Below, piece after piece: positions 17,065 through 29,577 of a DNA stretch of 64,000 nt. Every line of letters begins with the position of its first letter. Positions within the stretch are counted from its first letter, which is position 1. Both the position numbers and the translations under genes were made by a program. Origin of the DNA: Mycobacterium heidelbergense (lineage in GTDB: Bacteria > Actinomycetota > Actinomycetes > Mycobacteriales > Mycobacteriaceae); NCBI RefSeq assembly GCF_010730745.1, contig NZ_AP022615.1, positions 62,001 to 126,000 on the forward strand, in the 5' to 3' direction. The notes beneath the pieces are model-generated. The model did not search any database, had not been told where the DNA came from, and was given only the letters and a program-made list of their open reading frames with translations.

Positions 17065-18298
17065 CCCCGCCGTCCAGGAACGTGACGATCGCATCCACGA
17101 TACGACTGGCCATCAGCGTCTTGGAGCCGTGCTGCAGCGCCGACTCCGTGCCGTCGGACGCCAGCAGCCAGCCGTCGTTGCTGTCCACCTCGAACGCCTT
17201 GTTCTCGCCGACGGCGTTGACCACCAGGAGGTCACAGCCCTTGCGCCGCAGCTTCGCCCGGGCGTGAAACAACACGTCGCCGTTGGCGTCGCCGGTCTCG
17301 GCGGCGAAGCCCACGATGGCCCGCATGTTGGGCAGCTGGCCGTGCGCGCGGGCCCGCACCGCTCCGGCCAGCACGTCGTCGTTGCGGACCAGTTCGATCG
17401 TCGGCGGCGCGTCGGCCCCCTTCTTGATCTTGGCGGACGCGACCTGCGCGGGCCGGAAGTCGGCGACGGCCGCGGCCATCACCAGCACGTCGGCCTCGGG
17501 CGCGTGCTTGGACACCGCCTCGCCCAGTTGCTCGGCCGAGCTGACGTGCACCACGTTGACGCCCGCGGGGTCGACCAGCCCGGCGGTGTGCCCGGCGATC
17601 AGGGTGACCTCGGCGCCGCGCTGGGCGGCGACCCGCGCCACCGCGTAGCCCTGCTTGCCCGAGCTGCGGTTGCCGACGAAGCGCACCGGGTCGATGGGTT
17701 CGCGGGTGCCGCCGGCGGTCACCAGCAGCCTGCGGCCGGCGAGGTCGTAGGGCAGCGCGTCGTGGCGCTCCAGCAGCAGGTGGGCCAGCGTGGTGATCTC
17801 CTCGGCCTCGGGCAGCCGGCCCGCCCCGCTGTCGGTGCCGGTGAGCCGCCCGGACGCGGGTTCGAGCACCACCGCGCCGCGACGGCGCAGCGTGGCCACG
17901 TTGTCGACGGTGGCCGGGTGCAACCACATCTCGGTGTGCATCGCCGGCGCGAACAGCACCGGACATCGGGCCGTCAGCAGCGTCGCGGTCAGCAGGTCGT
18001 CGGCGCGGCCGTGCACCGCCCTGGCCAGCAGGTCGGCGGTGGCCGGCGCCACCACGACGAGGTCGGCCCGCTTACCGAGCTGGACGTGTGGCACCTCCGG
18101 GACGTCGTCGAAGACGCCGGTGTGCACCGGCAGGCCGGAGAGCGCCTCGAACGTGGCGGCCCCCACGAAGCGCAAGGCGGATTCGGTGGGGATGACGCGG
18201 ACCTGGTGGCCGGCCTCGGCGAGCTGACGGACGACGGTACAGGCCTTGTAGGCGGCGATGCCCCCGGAGACGCCGACGATGACCTGTTTGCCGTCCAC
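17057..18298 (-). CDS. coaBC: Bifunctional phosphopantothenoylcysteine decarboxylase / phosphopantothenate-cysteine ligase
   Basis: Two consecutive CoA-synthesis steps in one 413-residue protein: CTP-dependent joining of cysteine to 4'-phosphopantothenate (C-terminal CoaB) and FMN-dependent decarboxylation (N-terminal CoaC). CoaC features are GVSGGIAAYKA, VPHVQLGKRADL with the active-site His, and PAMHTEMW. CoaB features are GNRSSGKQG, AAAVADFRP and the Lys pair of KIKKG. The start is GTG. It follows rpoZ after 22 bases, in the order gmk-rpoZ-coaBC-metK seen in M. tuberculosis. Confidence 0.96.
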   Translation of the reverse strand: MDGKQVIVGVSGGIAAYKACTVVRQLAEAGHQVRVIPTESALRFVGAATFEALSGLPVHTGVFDDVPEVPHVQLGKRADLVVVAPATADLLARAVHGRADDLLTATLLTARCPVLFAPAMHTEMWLHPATVDNVATLRRRGAVVLEPASGRLTGTDSGAGRLPEAEEITTLAHLLLERHDALPYDLAGRRLLVTAGGTREPIDPVRFVGNRSSGKQGYAVARVAAQRGAEVTLIAGHTAGLVDPAGVNVVHVSSAEQLGEAVSKHAPEADVLVMAAAVADFRPAQVASAKIKKGADAPPTIELVRNDDVLAGAVRARAHGQLPNMRAIVGFAAETGDANGDVLFHARAKLRRKGCDLLVVNAVGENKAFEVDSNDGWLLASDGTESALQHGSKTLMASRIVDAIVTFLDGGGG

Positions 18299-18320
18299 AG
18301 CGCGCCCGGCCCCTGCCCTG

Positions 18321-18644
18321 TTACTCGCCCTCGGTGTGCTCGAGCAGGTCGGCGTGGATCTCGCGCAGCGCGATGGACAGCGGCTTTTCCTGCAGCCCGG
18401 GCTCGACCAGCGGGCCCACGTACTCGAGGATGCCCTCGCCGAGCTGGTTGTAGTAGTCGTTGATCTGCCGGGCCCGCTTGGCCGCGTAGATCACCAGGGC
18501 GTACTTGCTGGACACGCGGTCCAGCAGCTCGTCGATGGGTGGGTTGGTGATGCCCAGCGGGGTGTCGTAGGCGCCCTGCCCGCCTGCCGACGGGTCGAAC
18601 TGGTCGACGGCGGTCAGCGACGCGTCGGACGGGGAAATGCTCAC
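18321..18644 (-). CDS. rpoZ: DNA-directed RNA polymerase omega subunit
   Basis: Small subunit (107 residues) that binds and stabilises beta' in RNA polymerase. The conserved core PPIDELLDRVSSKYALVIYA and AAKRARQINDYYNQL (about residues 36-68) is clear, with a mycobacterial N-terminal extension. A GTG start is preceded by AGGAG. The gene lies 61 bases downstream of gmk, the classic gmk-rpoZ pairing. Confidence 0.96.
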   Translation of the reverse strand: MSISPSDASLTAVDQFDPSAGGQGAYDTPLGITNPPIDELLDRVSSKYALVIYAAKRARQINDYYNQLGEGILEYVGPLVEPGLQEKPLSIALREIHADLLEHTEGE

Positions 18645-18705
18645 GTAGGTCAGTCTCCTGGCGGATCGAGGTCGTGTGAAAGTGGTCTGGCTGCCACCAG
18701 GCCGT

Positions 18706-19332
18706 TCATGCCGGGCCCGGTGCAGTTCCCACCAGCAAGGATACCAATTCGGCGCACGCGGATTCCAATCGACCGTTGACCACGATCTCGTCGAAGTCGT
18801 CTTGGGCCGCCATCTCGACGCGGGCGGTGTCGAGGCGGCGCCGTATCGCCTCGGGTGTCTCGGTGCCGCGGTCGACGATCCTTTTTTCCAGGTCCTCCCA
18901 GCTGGGCGGCGCCAGAAACACGGTGATGGCCTCGGGCATCGCCCTCTTGACCGCCCTGGCCCCGGCCAGGTCGACCTCGATGAGCACCGGGAGTCCGGAC
19001 GCGGTGGCGGCGCGCACCGGCTCGGCCAGGGTGCCCGATCGGTGCAGGCCGCCGTGGATGTCGGCCCACTCCAACAGGGCGCCCTCGTCGATCAATCGCT
19101 GGAAGCGGGCGGGCGTGACGAAGTGGTAGTCGACGCCGTCGACCTCGCCCGGCCGCGGCGCGCGGGTGGTGGCCGAGACGCTGAACTGCAGGTCCGGAAT
19201 CCGCTCGCGCAGACAGCGGACCACGCTCGACTTGCCGACCCCGGAGGGACCGGACAGCACGACCACACGCCCCTGACCCGTTGGGTGGGGGCGTGTCCCC
19301 CGTGCGACGTCCGGTCCCACGCCGGCGCTCAC
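18706..19332 (-). CDS. gmk: Guanylate kinase
   Basis: Phosphorylates GMP to GDP with ATP. The P-loop is GPSGVGKSS, and the GMP-binding region includes SATTRAPRPGEVDGVDYHF and EWADIHGGLHRSGT. The start is uncertain: the GTG at 19332 (VSAGVGPDVARG) gives 208 residues, the M. tuberculosis length with a similar N-terminus, while an ATG at 19365 would add 11 residues. Neither has a strong Shine-Dalgarno. It follows mihF in the same direction. Confidence 0.94.
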   Translation of the reverse strand: MSAGVGPDVARGTRPHPTGQGRVVVLSGPSGVGKSSVVRCLRERIPDLQFSVSATTRAPRPGEVDGVDYHFVTPARFQRLIDEGALLEWADIHGGLHRSGTLAEPVRAATASGLPVLIEVDLAGARAVKRAMPEAITVFLAPPSWEDLEKRIVDRGTETPEAIRRRLDTARVEMAAQDDFDEIVVNGRLESACAELVSLLVGTAPGPA

Positions 19333-19385
19333 CGGCGCCACCGGGTCGGCGCCCCCACAGGCCATGCGGCCTGCATCGTCGCGAT

Positions 19386-19703
19386 TTAGGCGGAGCCGAA
19401 CTTTTCCAGCAGGGCCTTGCGCTGCCGGTCACCGAGGCCGCGCAGGCGGCGGGTGGGGGCGATTTCCAGCTCGGTCATGATCTCCTGCGCCTTGACCTTG
19501 CCCACCTTCGGCAACGCCTCAAGCAGCGCAGACACCTTCATCTTGCCCAGGACTTCATCGCTCTCGGCGTCCTTGAGCACCTGGGTGAGGTTGGTGCCGC
19601 CGCGCTTGAGCCGGTCCTTGAGCTCTGCTCGCGCTCGACGTGCGGCAGCCGCCTTCTCCAACGCGGCCGCGCGCTGCTCGTCGGTCAACTGGGGAAGGGC
19701 CAC
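19386..19703 (-). CDS. mihF: Mycobacterial integration host factor mIHF
   Basis: A basic 105-residue nucleoid protein that binds and bends DNA, needed for mycobacteriophage L5 integration and for growth. It begins VALPQLTDEQRAAALEKAA from a GTG preceded by GGAGGA. The helix-two-turn-helix region LEALPKVGKVKAQEIM and the tail TRRLRGLGDRQRKALLEKF match the M. smegmatis protein. The M. tuberculosis gene was first annotated longer; this short form corresponds to the protein actually made. The long upstream gap holds an inverted repeat (19719-19739). Confidence 0.95.
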   Translation of the reverse strand: MALPQLTDEQRAAALEKAAAARRARAELKDRLKRGGTNLTQVLKDAESDEVLGKMKVSALLEALPKVGKVKAQEIMTELEIAPTRRLRGLGDRQRKALLEKFGSA

Positions 19704-19849
19704 GATTCCTCCGTATCTGATCGATCATCAAAATCGATCGCTTTTTGTCCCTGCCGGGTACTTCTGCCAGCGGAGACGACCGTACTCAGGCTTCCTAACG
19801 AAATCTAACCCGACCCCCTGGTTAATGGGGCAAATGCGCAGTATGAGCT

Positions 19850-19868
19850 TGGCGGGCGGGGCCCGCCA
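19850..19868. repeat. GC-rich hairpin in the mihF upstream gap
   Basis: TGGCGGGC, three G residues, GCCCGCCA. It is a perfect 8-base stem with no T-run on either side, so it may be a leader structure or a protein site rather than a terminator. Confidence 0.4.
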
Positions 19869-20113
19869 GGCGGCCGTGACACCGGTTCGGGAGGGTGTCG
19901 CTTCGGGGTGGTCGCCGCCGGCGGCCGCATCAAAAATAGGCTATTTACCTGCGGTTTTGTCTCAGGCGGGCGCGGCGGACGGGTGCCGGCGGCCGCCCCG
20001 GTTCCGGGGGCGGACGGCCACAAGTCGCGGTGCGACGAGGTCACGCATTTCTCGTGGCGTGTCGCGCGTGTCGCGCCCGCGGCCGATCGGCCGGCCGGCG
20101 GCCGGGAAGGCGT

Positions 20114-20119
20114 TACGAT
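20114..20119 (+). promoter_or_regulatory. -10 hexamer (TACGAT) of the Mop regulator gene, leaderless type
   Basis: TACGAT is followed by six bases and the GTG at 20126, where the protein similarity begins. This decides the start codon. Confidence 0.55.
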
Positions 20120-20125
20120 CGAGCC

Positions 20126-20548
20126 GTGCCCAACCTGCGCATCCGTCAGGCGGCTGAGCTGCTGGGAGTCAGCGACGACACCGTCCGGCGATGGATCAAC
20201 CAGGGCACGTTGTCGGTGAGTCACGACGCGGCCGGCCGCAAGGTCATCGCCAGCGAGGATCTGGCCGAGTTCTCCCGGACCAACGCGCCCGCCCCGCCGC
20301 CGGATCCGCTGAGCATCGGCAGCTCGGCGCGCAACCGGTTCGTCGGCCTGGTCACCAAGGTCATCAGCGACAAGGTGATGTCGCAGGTCGAAATGCAGTG
20401 CGGTCCGTTCACCGTGGTTTCGCTGATGAGCACGGCCGCCGCCGAGGAGTTGGACCTGCGGCCCGGCAGCGTTGCGGTGGCCGTCGTCAAGGCCACCACG
20501 GTCATCATCGAAACCGCCAGGCCCAGCACGGCGATAGCGTCGGACTGA
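20126..20548 (+). CDS. Helix-turn-helix protein with C-terminal Mop/TOBE molybdopterin-binding domain
   Basis: A 140-residue protein with two modules. An excisionase/MerR-like DNA-binding helix-turn-helix (RQAAELLGVSDDTVRRWINQ) occupies residues 5-50. A single Mop domain (SARNRFVGLVTKVISDK to VKATTVIIE) covers about residues 69-132. Mop domains bind molybdate or tungstate, so a sensor or regulator of molybdenum uptake or cofactor synthesis is likely. No molybdate transporter gene is nearby, which leaves the target open. A potential leaderless GTG start fits the start of similarity. The gene converges on pyrF. Confidence 0.85.
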   Translation: MPNLRIRQAAELLGVSDDTVRRWINQGTLSVSHDAAGRKVIASEDLAEFSRTNAPAPPPDPLSIGSSARNRFVGLVTKVISDKVMSQVEMQCGPFTVVSLMSTAAAEELDLRPGSVAVAVVKATTVIIETARPSTAIASD

Positions 20549-20580
20549 AGTCCGGCCGTTGTGCGGCCGGTCCACGGCGT

Positions 20581-20676
20581 TCGGTGTGAGCTGACGGCTT
20601 TCGGTGTGAGCCCAGGGCGCGATGTGGGGCGCGATTTCTCCGCCGTGGGCTCACACGCAGCGCCGTGGGCTCACAC
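20581..20676. repeat. Doubled inverted repeat between the Mop gene and pyrF
   Basis: Two tandem 20-base units containing TCGGTGTGAG (from 20581 and 20601) face two tandem 20-base units containing CGCCGTGGGCTCACAC (20641 and 20661). GTGTGAGCCCA (20604-20614) pairs exactly with TGGGCTCACAC (20646-20656 or 20666-20676). Its left half is clearly related to the repeat at 32893-32989. It lies between convergent genes. Confidence 0.7.
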
Positions 20677-20718
20677 TCAAACCCGGACACCGTCCCGCCG
20701 CGGCGTAGCGCCCCCCGC

Positions 20719-21551
20719 CTACCCGTCGGACAGGTACGCGACGGCGTCCAGCATCCGCTCCCCCGCCGCCCGCAGGTCCGACACGCCTGGTCCGGCCCGC
20801 AGCACCTCGCGCGCCACCGCGGGCAGCAGCTGGCCCGGCGCCGCGTTGCCCAGGCCGCGGAGCGCCTCGGGCCGTCCGCCCTGCACGCCGACACCGGGCA
20901 CCAGCACCGGTCCGCCCAGCCCGCTGACGTCGGGCGCCTCGAACACCGTCGCCCCCACCACCACGCCGACGTATCCGGGCTCGGACGGGGTGGCGGACCG
21001 GTTGGCTTCGTTGACCAGGGCCGCCTGGTCGACGATCAGCTGGGACACGGTGCGGCCGTCGAATGTCGCGCGCTGCACGGTGGCGCCCTCCGGGTTGGAG
21101 GTCGCCGCCAGCACGAACACCCCGCGGTCGTGCGCGGCAGCGGCTTCCAGCAGCGGGCGCAGCGAGCCGAACCCCAGGAACGGCGAGGCGGTCACGGCGT
21201 CGGCGGCCAGCGGCGAATCGCCGGCCCAGGCGGTGGCGTAGGCCGCCATCGTCGTCCCGATGTCGCCCCGCTTGGCGTCGGCCAGCACCAGGACTCCCTT
21301 GGCTCGCAGCGCGGCGATGGTGCGTTCCAGCACCGTGAATCCGGCGGCGCCGTAGGCCTCGAAGAAGGCCACCTGCGGTTTGACGACGGCGAAACCGGCG
21401 AACGCGTCGACGCAGGTGTCGCAGAACGCGGCCAGCCCGTCGGCGGTCGTCGGCAGGTCCCAGGCCCGCAGCAGCTCGGGGTGCGGGTCGATGCCCAGGC
21501 ACAGCGGCCCGCGGCTGCGCTTCGCCTCTACCAGCCGGGCGCCGAACCCGG

Positions 21552-21555
<4 letters not shown>
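20719..21555 (-). CDS. pyrF: Orotidine 5'-phosphate decarboxylase
   Basis: Last step of UMP synthesis. The 278-residue protein is of the actinobacterial (type 2) subfamily: GPLCLGIDPHPELL near residue 17, the catalytic Lys/Asp set in LADAKRGDIGTT, and AATSNPEGATVQ. The GTG start VTGFGARLVEAKR overlaps the carB stop by four bases (GTGA), so it is translationally coupled as the last gene of the pyr cluster. Confidence 0.96.
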
Positions 21556-24899
<3,344 letters not shown>

Positions 24900-24922
24900 T
24901 AGCGCCCCCCTTCGGTCCGGGC

Positions 24923-24982
24923 GCGAGCGTGCGCAGTTGTACACCGTTTACGGCGTGTCCCCGTACAGACACGCACGCTCGC
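24923..24982. repeat. Inverted repeat between carA and carB
   Basis: GCGAGCGTGCG (24923-24933) pairs with CGCACGCTCGC (24972-24982). After a 3x3 internal loop the stem continues through TTGTAC and GTACAG. It lies in the 109-base gap between two same-strand genes of one pathway, so it may modulate read-through or mRNA processing rather than end transcription. Confidence 0.6.
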
Positions 24983-25008
24983 AAGCGGGAGGCACCCCCA
25001 GCTCGCGG

Positions 25009-26135
<1,127 letters not shown>

Positions 26136-26139
<4 letters not shown>

Positions 26140-26633
26140 GCGGCCTCCTGAAGCCACTCGGCGTACTCGTCGCGGTGGTTGGCCCGAAACCCGGTGTCGA
26201 TCTCGACCCCGGACGGCAGCCGCCACCGGATCGCCAGGATCCCGATGCGGGCCACGACCTTACCGGCGATCCCGCGCTCCATGCGGATCGCCGTGGTCGA
26301 CTCCCGCGGAATCCAAATCGGCTTGGCACGCACGCGTTCCAGCAGGATCCCGGCGGGGTAGCGGGTCAACACCGCCTTGCTGCGGTAGCCGAGATCGCCG
26401 GCCGTGATCCGCTCGTTCCAGGCCGGCGCCATCGTGCAGCCGCAATAGAGGCCGCGGGTGGTGGCGATCGCGGTGCCCACCTCGTCGGGCACCTCGGGCA
26501 GGCCGCCGATCAGCTCCTCCTGCCGCCGCGCGCGGCGCTGCCAGCCGCGCATCATCAGCTGGACGAGCACCGCGATCACCACCACCAGCACGGCCGCGAA
26601 GATCAGCGACCCCACCAGCGTGGCGGAGTTCAT
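26136..26633 (-). CDS. Single-pass membrane protein of the pyr operon (Rv1382-like)
   Basis: A 165-residue protein with one N-terminal helix (about residues 7-29, LVGSLIFAAVLVVVIAVLVQL) and a soluble cytoplasmic part, possibly PH-like. It contains a CGC pair in GLYCGCTMAPAW and the segment GYRSKAVLTRYPAGILLERVRAKPIWIP. It sits between pyrC and carA as Rv1382 does in M. tuberculosis, and its stop overlaps the carA start, so it belongs to the operon. No function is known; a role in pyrimidine synthesis is not established. Confidence 0.85.
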
Positions 26634-26635
26634 GC

Positions 26636-26673
26636 GCGCCGCTCCTTCTCATCGCTTCGCTCTGCATCGTCGC
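26636..26673 (-). repeat. 38-bp repeat carrying a ribosome-binding site (copy 2)
   Basis: Same element as 68-105 with one mismatch. It ends two bases before the ATG of the Rv1382-like gene and supplies AAGGAGC. It also contains an upstream ATG (reading MQSEAMRRSGA) in a different frame that runs over the real start. Confidence 0.8.
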
Positions 26674-26682
26674 CGGCGCGAT

Positions 26683-27975
26683 TCATGCCGGGCTCTTTCC
26701 GTCCCGGGCCGTGACCTTCCCGCGCAGCAGGGTCGCCGTCACGGTGGCGGGCAGGGTCATCGACTCGTACGGCGTGTTGGCCGACCGGCTGGCCAGGTCG
26801 CCACCGGTGACCGTCCAGGTCGCATCCGGGTCCACCACGGTCAGGTTGGCCGGCTCCCCCACCTCCAGCGGCCGGCCGTGATCGGGCAGGCCGACGATGC
26901 GCGCCGGGTTCTCGCTCATCACCCGGGCGACGTCGCGCCAGGTCAGCAGCCCGGGCGCCACCATCGTCCGCACCACCACCGACAGCGCCGTCTGCAACCC
27001 CAGCATGCCGGGCCGCGCCGCGGAGAACTCACAGCACTTCTCGTGCTCGGCGTGCGGGGCGTGGTCGGTGGCCACACAGTCGATTACCCCGTCGGCCAGC
27101 GCTTGACGCAACGCGACCGCGTCGGCGGCCTCGCGCAGCGGCGGGTTGACCCGGTTCACCCCGTCGTAGCCGGCCAGCCTGCCGTCGTCGAGCGCCAGGT
27201 GATGCGGGGTGACCTCGGCGGTGATCGAAATGCCTTGCGCCTTAGCCCATCTCACGATCTCGACGGTTCCGGCGGCCGACGCGTGGCAGATGTGCACCCG
27301 GGCGCCGGCGTCGCGGGCCAACAGCGCGTCCCGGGCGACGATCGATTCCTCGGCGGCCCGCGGCCATCCCGACAGGCCCAGCCGGGCGGCGGTGGGGCCC
27401 TCGTGGGCGACCGCGCCGACGGTCAGCCGCGGCTCCTCGGCGTGCTGGGCGATCAGCACCCCCAGCCCGGTGGCGTACTCCAGGGCGCGGCGCATCACCA
27501 GCGGGTCGTGCACGCAGACGCCGTCGTCGGAGAACATCCGCACCTGCGCGGCGCCGGCGGCCATCATGCCCATCTCGGTGAGCTCGGTTCCGGCCAGGCC
27601 GACGGTGACGGCGCCGACGGGATGCACGTCGACCAGGCCGACCTGCTGACCGCGGTGCCAGACGTGGTCGGTGACCACCGGGCTGTCGGCGACCGGGTCG
27701 GTGTTGGCCATCGCGAACACCGCCGTAAATCCGCCCAAAGCCGCTGCCGCCGAGCCGGTTTCGATGTCCTCGGCGTATTCGCGGCCGGGCTCGCGCAGGT
27801 GGGTGTGCAGGTCGACGAATCCGGGCAGCAGCACCTGCCCGGTGGCGTCGATGACGTCGGCATCGACGGGGATCGCCAGGCCCGGACCGATTTCGGCGAT
27901 CTGGCCGTCGTCGACCAGCACGTCGACGCGCTCGCCCACGCCGTAGAGGCGCACACCGCGGATCAGGACGGTCAT
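26683..27975 (-). CDS. pyrC: Dihydroorotase
   Basis: Cyclises carbamoyl aspartate to dihydroorotate. The 430-residue class I amidohydrolase has the metal motif DLHTHLREPG near residue 58, further His ligands in ICHASAAG and the catalytic Asp in ATDHAPHAEHEK. The length equals M. tuberculosis PyrC. The ATG overlaps the pyrB stop (ATGA). In class I enzymes dihydroorotase often assembles with PyrB, consistent with tight coupling. Confidence 0.96.
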   Translation of the reverse strand: MTVLIRGVRLYGVGERVDVLVDDGQIAEIGPGLAIPVDADVIDATGQVLLPGFVDLHTHLREPGREYAEDIETGSAAAALGGFTAVFAMANTDPVADSPVVTDHVWHRGQQVGLVDVHPVGAVTVGLAGTELTEMGMMAAGAAQVRMFSDDGVCVHDPLVMRRALEYATGLGVLIAQHAEEPRLTVGAVAHEGPTAARLGLSGWPRAAEESIVARDALLARDAGARVHICHASAAGTVEIVRWAKAQGISITAEVTPHHLALDDGRLAGYDGVNRVNPPLREAADAVALRQALADGVIDCVATDHAPHAEHEKCCEFSAARPGMLGLQTALSVVVRTMVAPGLLTWRDVARVMSENPARIVGLPDHGRPLEVGEPANLTVVDPDATWTVTGGDLASRSANTPYESMTLPATVTATLLRGKVTARDGKSPA

Positions 27976-28916
27976 GCCACGGCCTCCTCGGCCCCCACCA
28001 GCACGTGGAACAGCACCGCCATCCGCACGTGCACCCCGTTGGAAACCTGTTGCAGCACAGCAGATTGCGACGAGTCGGCCACCGACGACGCGATCTCCAT
28101 GCCGCGCAGCATCGGCCCCGGGTGCAGCACCACGGCGTGGCCGGGCAGCATCGCCTGCCGGCGATCGGAGAGCCCATAGAGGGACGAATACTCGCGCACG
28201 GACGGGAAGAAGCCGCCGTTCATCCGCTCGGCCTGCACCCGCAGCATCAGCACCGCGTCGGCGGCGGGCAGCTCGGCGTCGAAGTCGTTCGACACGGTAA
28301 CCGGCCAGCCGTCGACCCCGACCGGCAGCAGCGTCGGGGGCGCGACCAGCACCACCTCGGCGCCCAGGGTGGCCAGCAGCGTGACGTTGGAGCGGGCGAC
28401 GCGGCTGTGCAGGATGTCGCCGACGATCACGACGCGCCGGCCCTCGATGCCGCCGAGCCGCTGGCGGATGGTCAGCGCGTCCAGCAGCGCCTGCGTCGGG
28501 TGCTCGTGGGTGCCGTCGCCGGCGTTGATCACCGACGGGCCGCCGTCGTCTACGGCGGTCCACTCGGCCAGCAGGTGCGCGGCGCCGGAGGCCGGGTGGC
28601 GGATGATCAGCGCGTCGGCGCCGGCGGCCCGCAGCGTCAGCGCCGTGTCGCGCAGCGACTCCCCCTTGCCCACCGACGATCCGCTGGCGCTGACGTTGAC
28701 GACGTCGGCGCTCATCCACTTTCCGGCCACCTCGAAGGAAACCCTTGTGCGGGTTGAGTTCTCGTAGAACATCGTGACCACGGTGCGCCCGCGCAGCGTC
28801 GGCAGCTTCTTGATCTCGCGACCGACCAGGGCCTGCGCGAACCGGTCGGCGTCGTCGAGGATGGCGGTGGCGTCGTCGCGGCTCAAATCGGCCGCGGTAA
28901 GTAGGTGGCGGGTCAT
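27972..28916 (-). CDS. pyrB: Aspartate carbamoyltransferase catalytic subunit
   Basis: Condenses carbamoyl phosphate with aspartate. The 314-residue protein has the carbamoyl-phosphate loop FYENSTRTRVSFE near residue 50, the 80s-type loop SSVGKGESLRD, and the aspartate-domain HPTQALLDALTI. No regulatory pyrI gene is present, as usual for mycobacteria. It overlaps pyrR by four bases (ATGA). Confidence 0.97.
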   Translation of the reverse strand: MTRHLLTAADLSRDDATAILDDADRFAQALVGREIKKLPTLRGRTVVTMFYENSTRTRVSFEVAGKWMSADVVNVSASGSSVGKGESLRDTALTLRAAGADALIIRHPASGAAHLLAEWTAVDDGGPSVINAGDGTHEHPTQALLDALTIRQRLGGIEGRRVVIVGDILHSRVARSNVTLLATLGAEVVLVAPPTLLPVGVDGWPVTVSNDFDAELPAADAVLMLRVQAERMNGGFFPSVREYSSLYGLSDRRQAMLPGHAVVLHPGPMLRGMEIASSVADSSQSAVLQQVSNGVHVRMAVLFHVLVGAEEAVA

Positions 28917-29464
28917 CGCGAGATCACCACGCCGTCGCGGCCGTCGTGCTCACGCAGTTGCACGTGCACGCTCTCGCCGCGCGAGGTCGGCACGTTCTTG
29001 CCGACGTAGTCGGCGCGCAGCGGCAGTTCGCGGTGGCCGCGATCGACGAGCACGGCCAGCTGCACCGCCCGCGGCCGGCCGACGTCGCGCAGCGCGTCCA
29101 GGGCCGAGCGCACCGAGCGCCCGGAGTACAGCACGTCGTCGACGAGGATGACCAGCGCGTCGTCGATGCCGCCGGCCGGAATCGAGGTCGCCTCCAACGG
29201 CCGCGGCGGCTTGGTCATCAGGTCGTCGCGGTACAGCGTGATGTCCAGCCCGCCGTGGCCGACCTCCACACCGCTGTACTCGCCGATGTTGGCGGCCAGG
29301 CGGTTGGCCAGGGTGACGCCGCGGGTCGGGATGCCCAGCAGCACCACCCGTGGCGCGTCGGGGCCATCCAAAGCGGTCTTTTCGATGATCTGGTGCGCGA
29401 TGCGGGAAATGGTGCGGCCCACGTCGGCCGCGGACATCAGTTCCCTGCCGGTGGCGGCAGCCAT
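28913..29464 (-). CDS. pyrR: Pyrimidine operon RNA-binding attenuator/repressor and uracil phosphoribosyltransferase PyrR
   Basis: First gene of the pyr cluster. The 183-residue PRTase-fold protein has the PRPP loop VILVDDVLYSGRSVRSAL and ITLYRDDLMTKPP. PyrR binds UMP and a stem-loop in pyr mRNA. The leader at 29469-29504 can form such a stem-loop with the PyrR-loop consensus and the Shine-Dalgarno inside it, so feedback by translational repression is predicted. An in-frame upstream extension exists, but the ATG at 29464 has a suitable AGGA. Confidence 0.95.
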   Translation of the reverse strand: MAAATGRELMSAADVGRTISRIAHQIIEKTALDGPDAPRVVLLGIPTRGVTLANRLAANIGEYSGVEVGHGGLDITLYRDDLMTKPPRPLEATSIPAGGIDDALVILVDDVLYSGRSVRSALDALRDVGRPRAVQLAVLVDRGHRELPLRADYVGKNVPTSRGESVHVQLREHDGRDGVVISR

Positions 29465-29468
29465 GCGA

Positions 29469-29504
29469 GATCCTGACCTCCTTCTCCGCCTCGCCGGACG
29501 GATC
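29469..29504 (-). promoter_or_regulatory. Predicted PyrR-binding RNA hairpin over the pyrR ribosome-binding site
   Basis: In the gene direction, GATCC (from 29504) pairs with GGATC (ending 29469). Between them TCCGGCGAGGC (29498-29488) fits the PyrR loop consensus UCCNGNGAGGY known from Bacillus and reported in mycobacteria. The Shine-Dalgarno AGGAGG (29482-29477) lies inside the hairpin, so PyrR binding would hide it. Confidence 0.7.
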
Positions 29505-29528
29505 GTTAAAGGATGTCGACTGGACGGC

Positions 29529-29534
29529 AGCGTA
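29529..29534 (-). promoter_or_regulatory. Possible -10 hexamer (TACGCT) of the pyr operon
   Basis: TACGCT fits TANNNT and would give a leader of about 55-60 bases that includes the whole PyrR hairpin. Confidence 0.4.
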
Positions 29535-29577
29535 GCACTTCCGAGCCGCGGGCCCGTGACGTGTCGGCCCCCGCGTG

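Larger units (their letters stand above)
19704..20125. other. Long regulatory gap upstream of mihF and the Mop regulator gene
   Basis: A 422-base region between divergent genes with no supportable coding sequence. It contains an inverted repeat GATCGAT/ATCGATC (19719-19725 and 19733-19739) in the mihF leader just before its Shine-Dalgarno, and a hairpin TGGCGGGC/GCCCGCCA (19850-19868). Near its right end lies the -10 hexamer of the Mop gene. In M. tuberculosis a PE/PPE pair (Rv1386-Rv1387) lies close to mihF; no trace is visible here. Confidence 0.55.

Noticed and set aside
19333..19365. Extended gmk start at the ATG 19365
   Set aside because: The GTG at 19332 gives the same length and a similar N-terminus to M. 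tuberculosis Gmk; the extension is not excluded, but less likely.
20581..20676. Short CRISPR array
   Set aside because: The repeated units are inverted and tandem with no unique spacers and no cas genes; it is a palindromic intergenic repeat.
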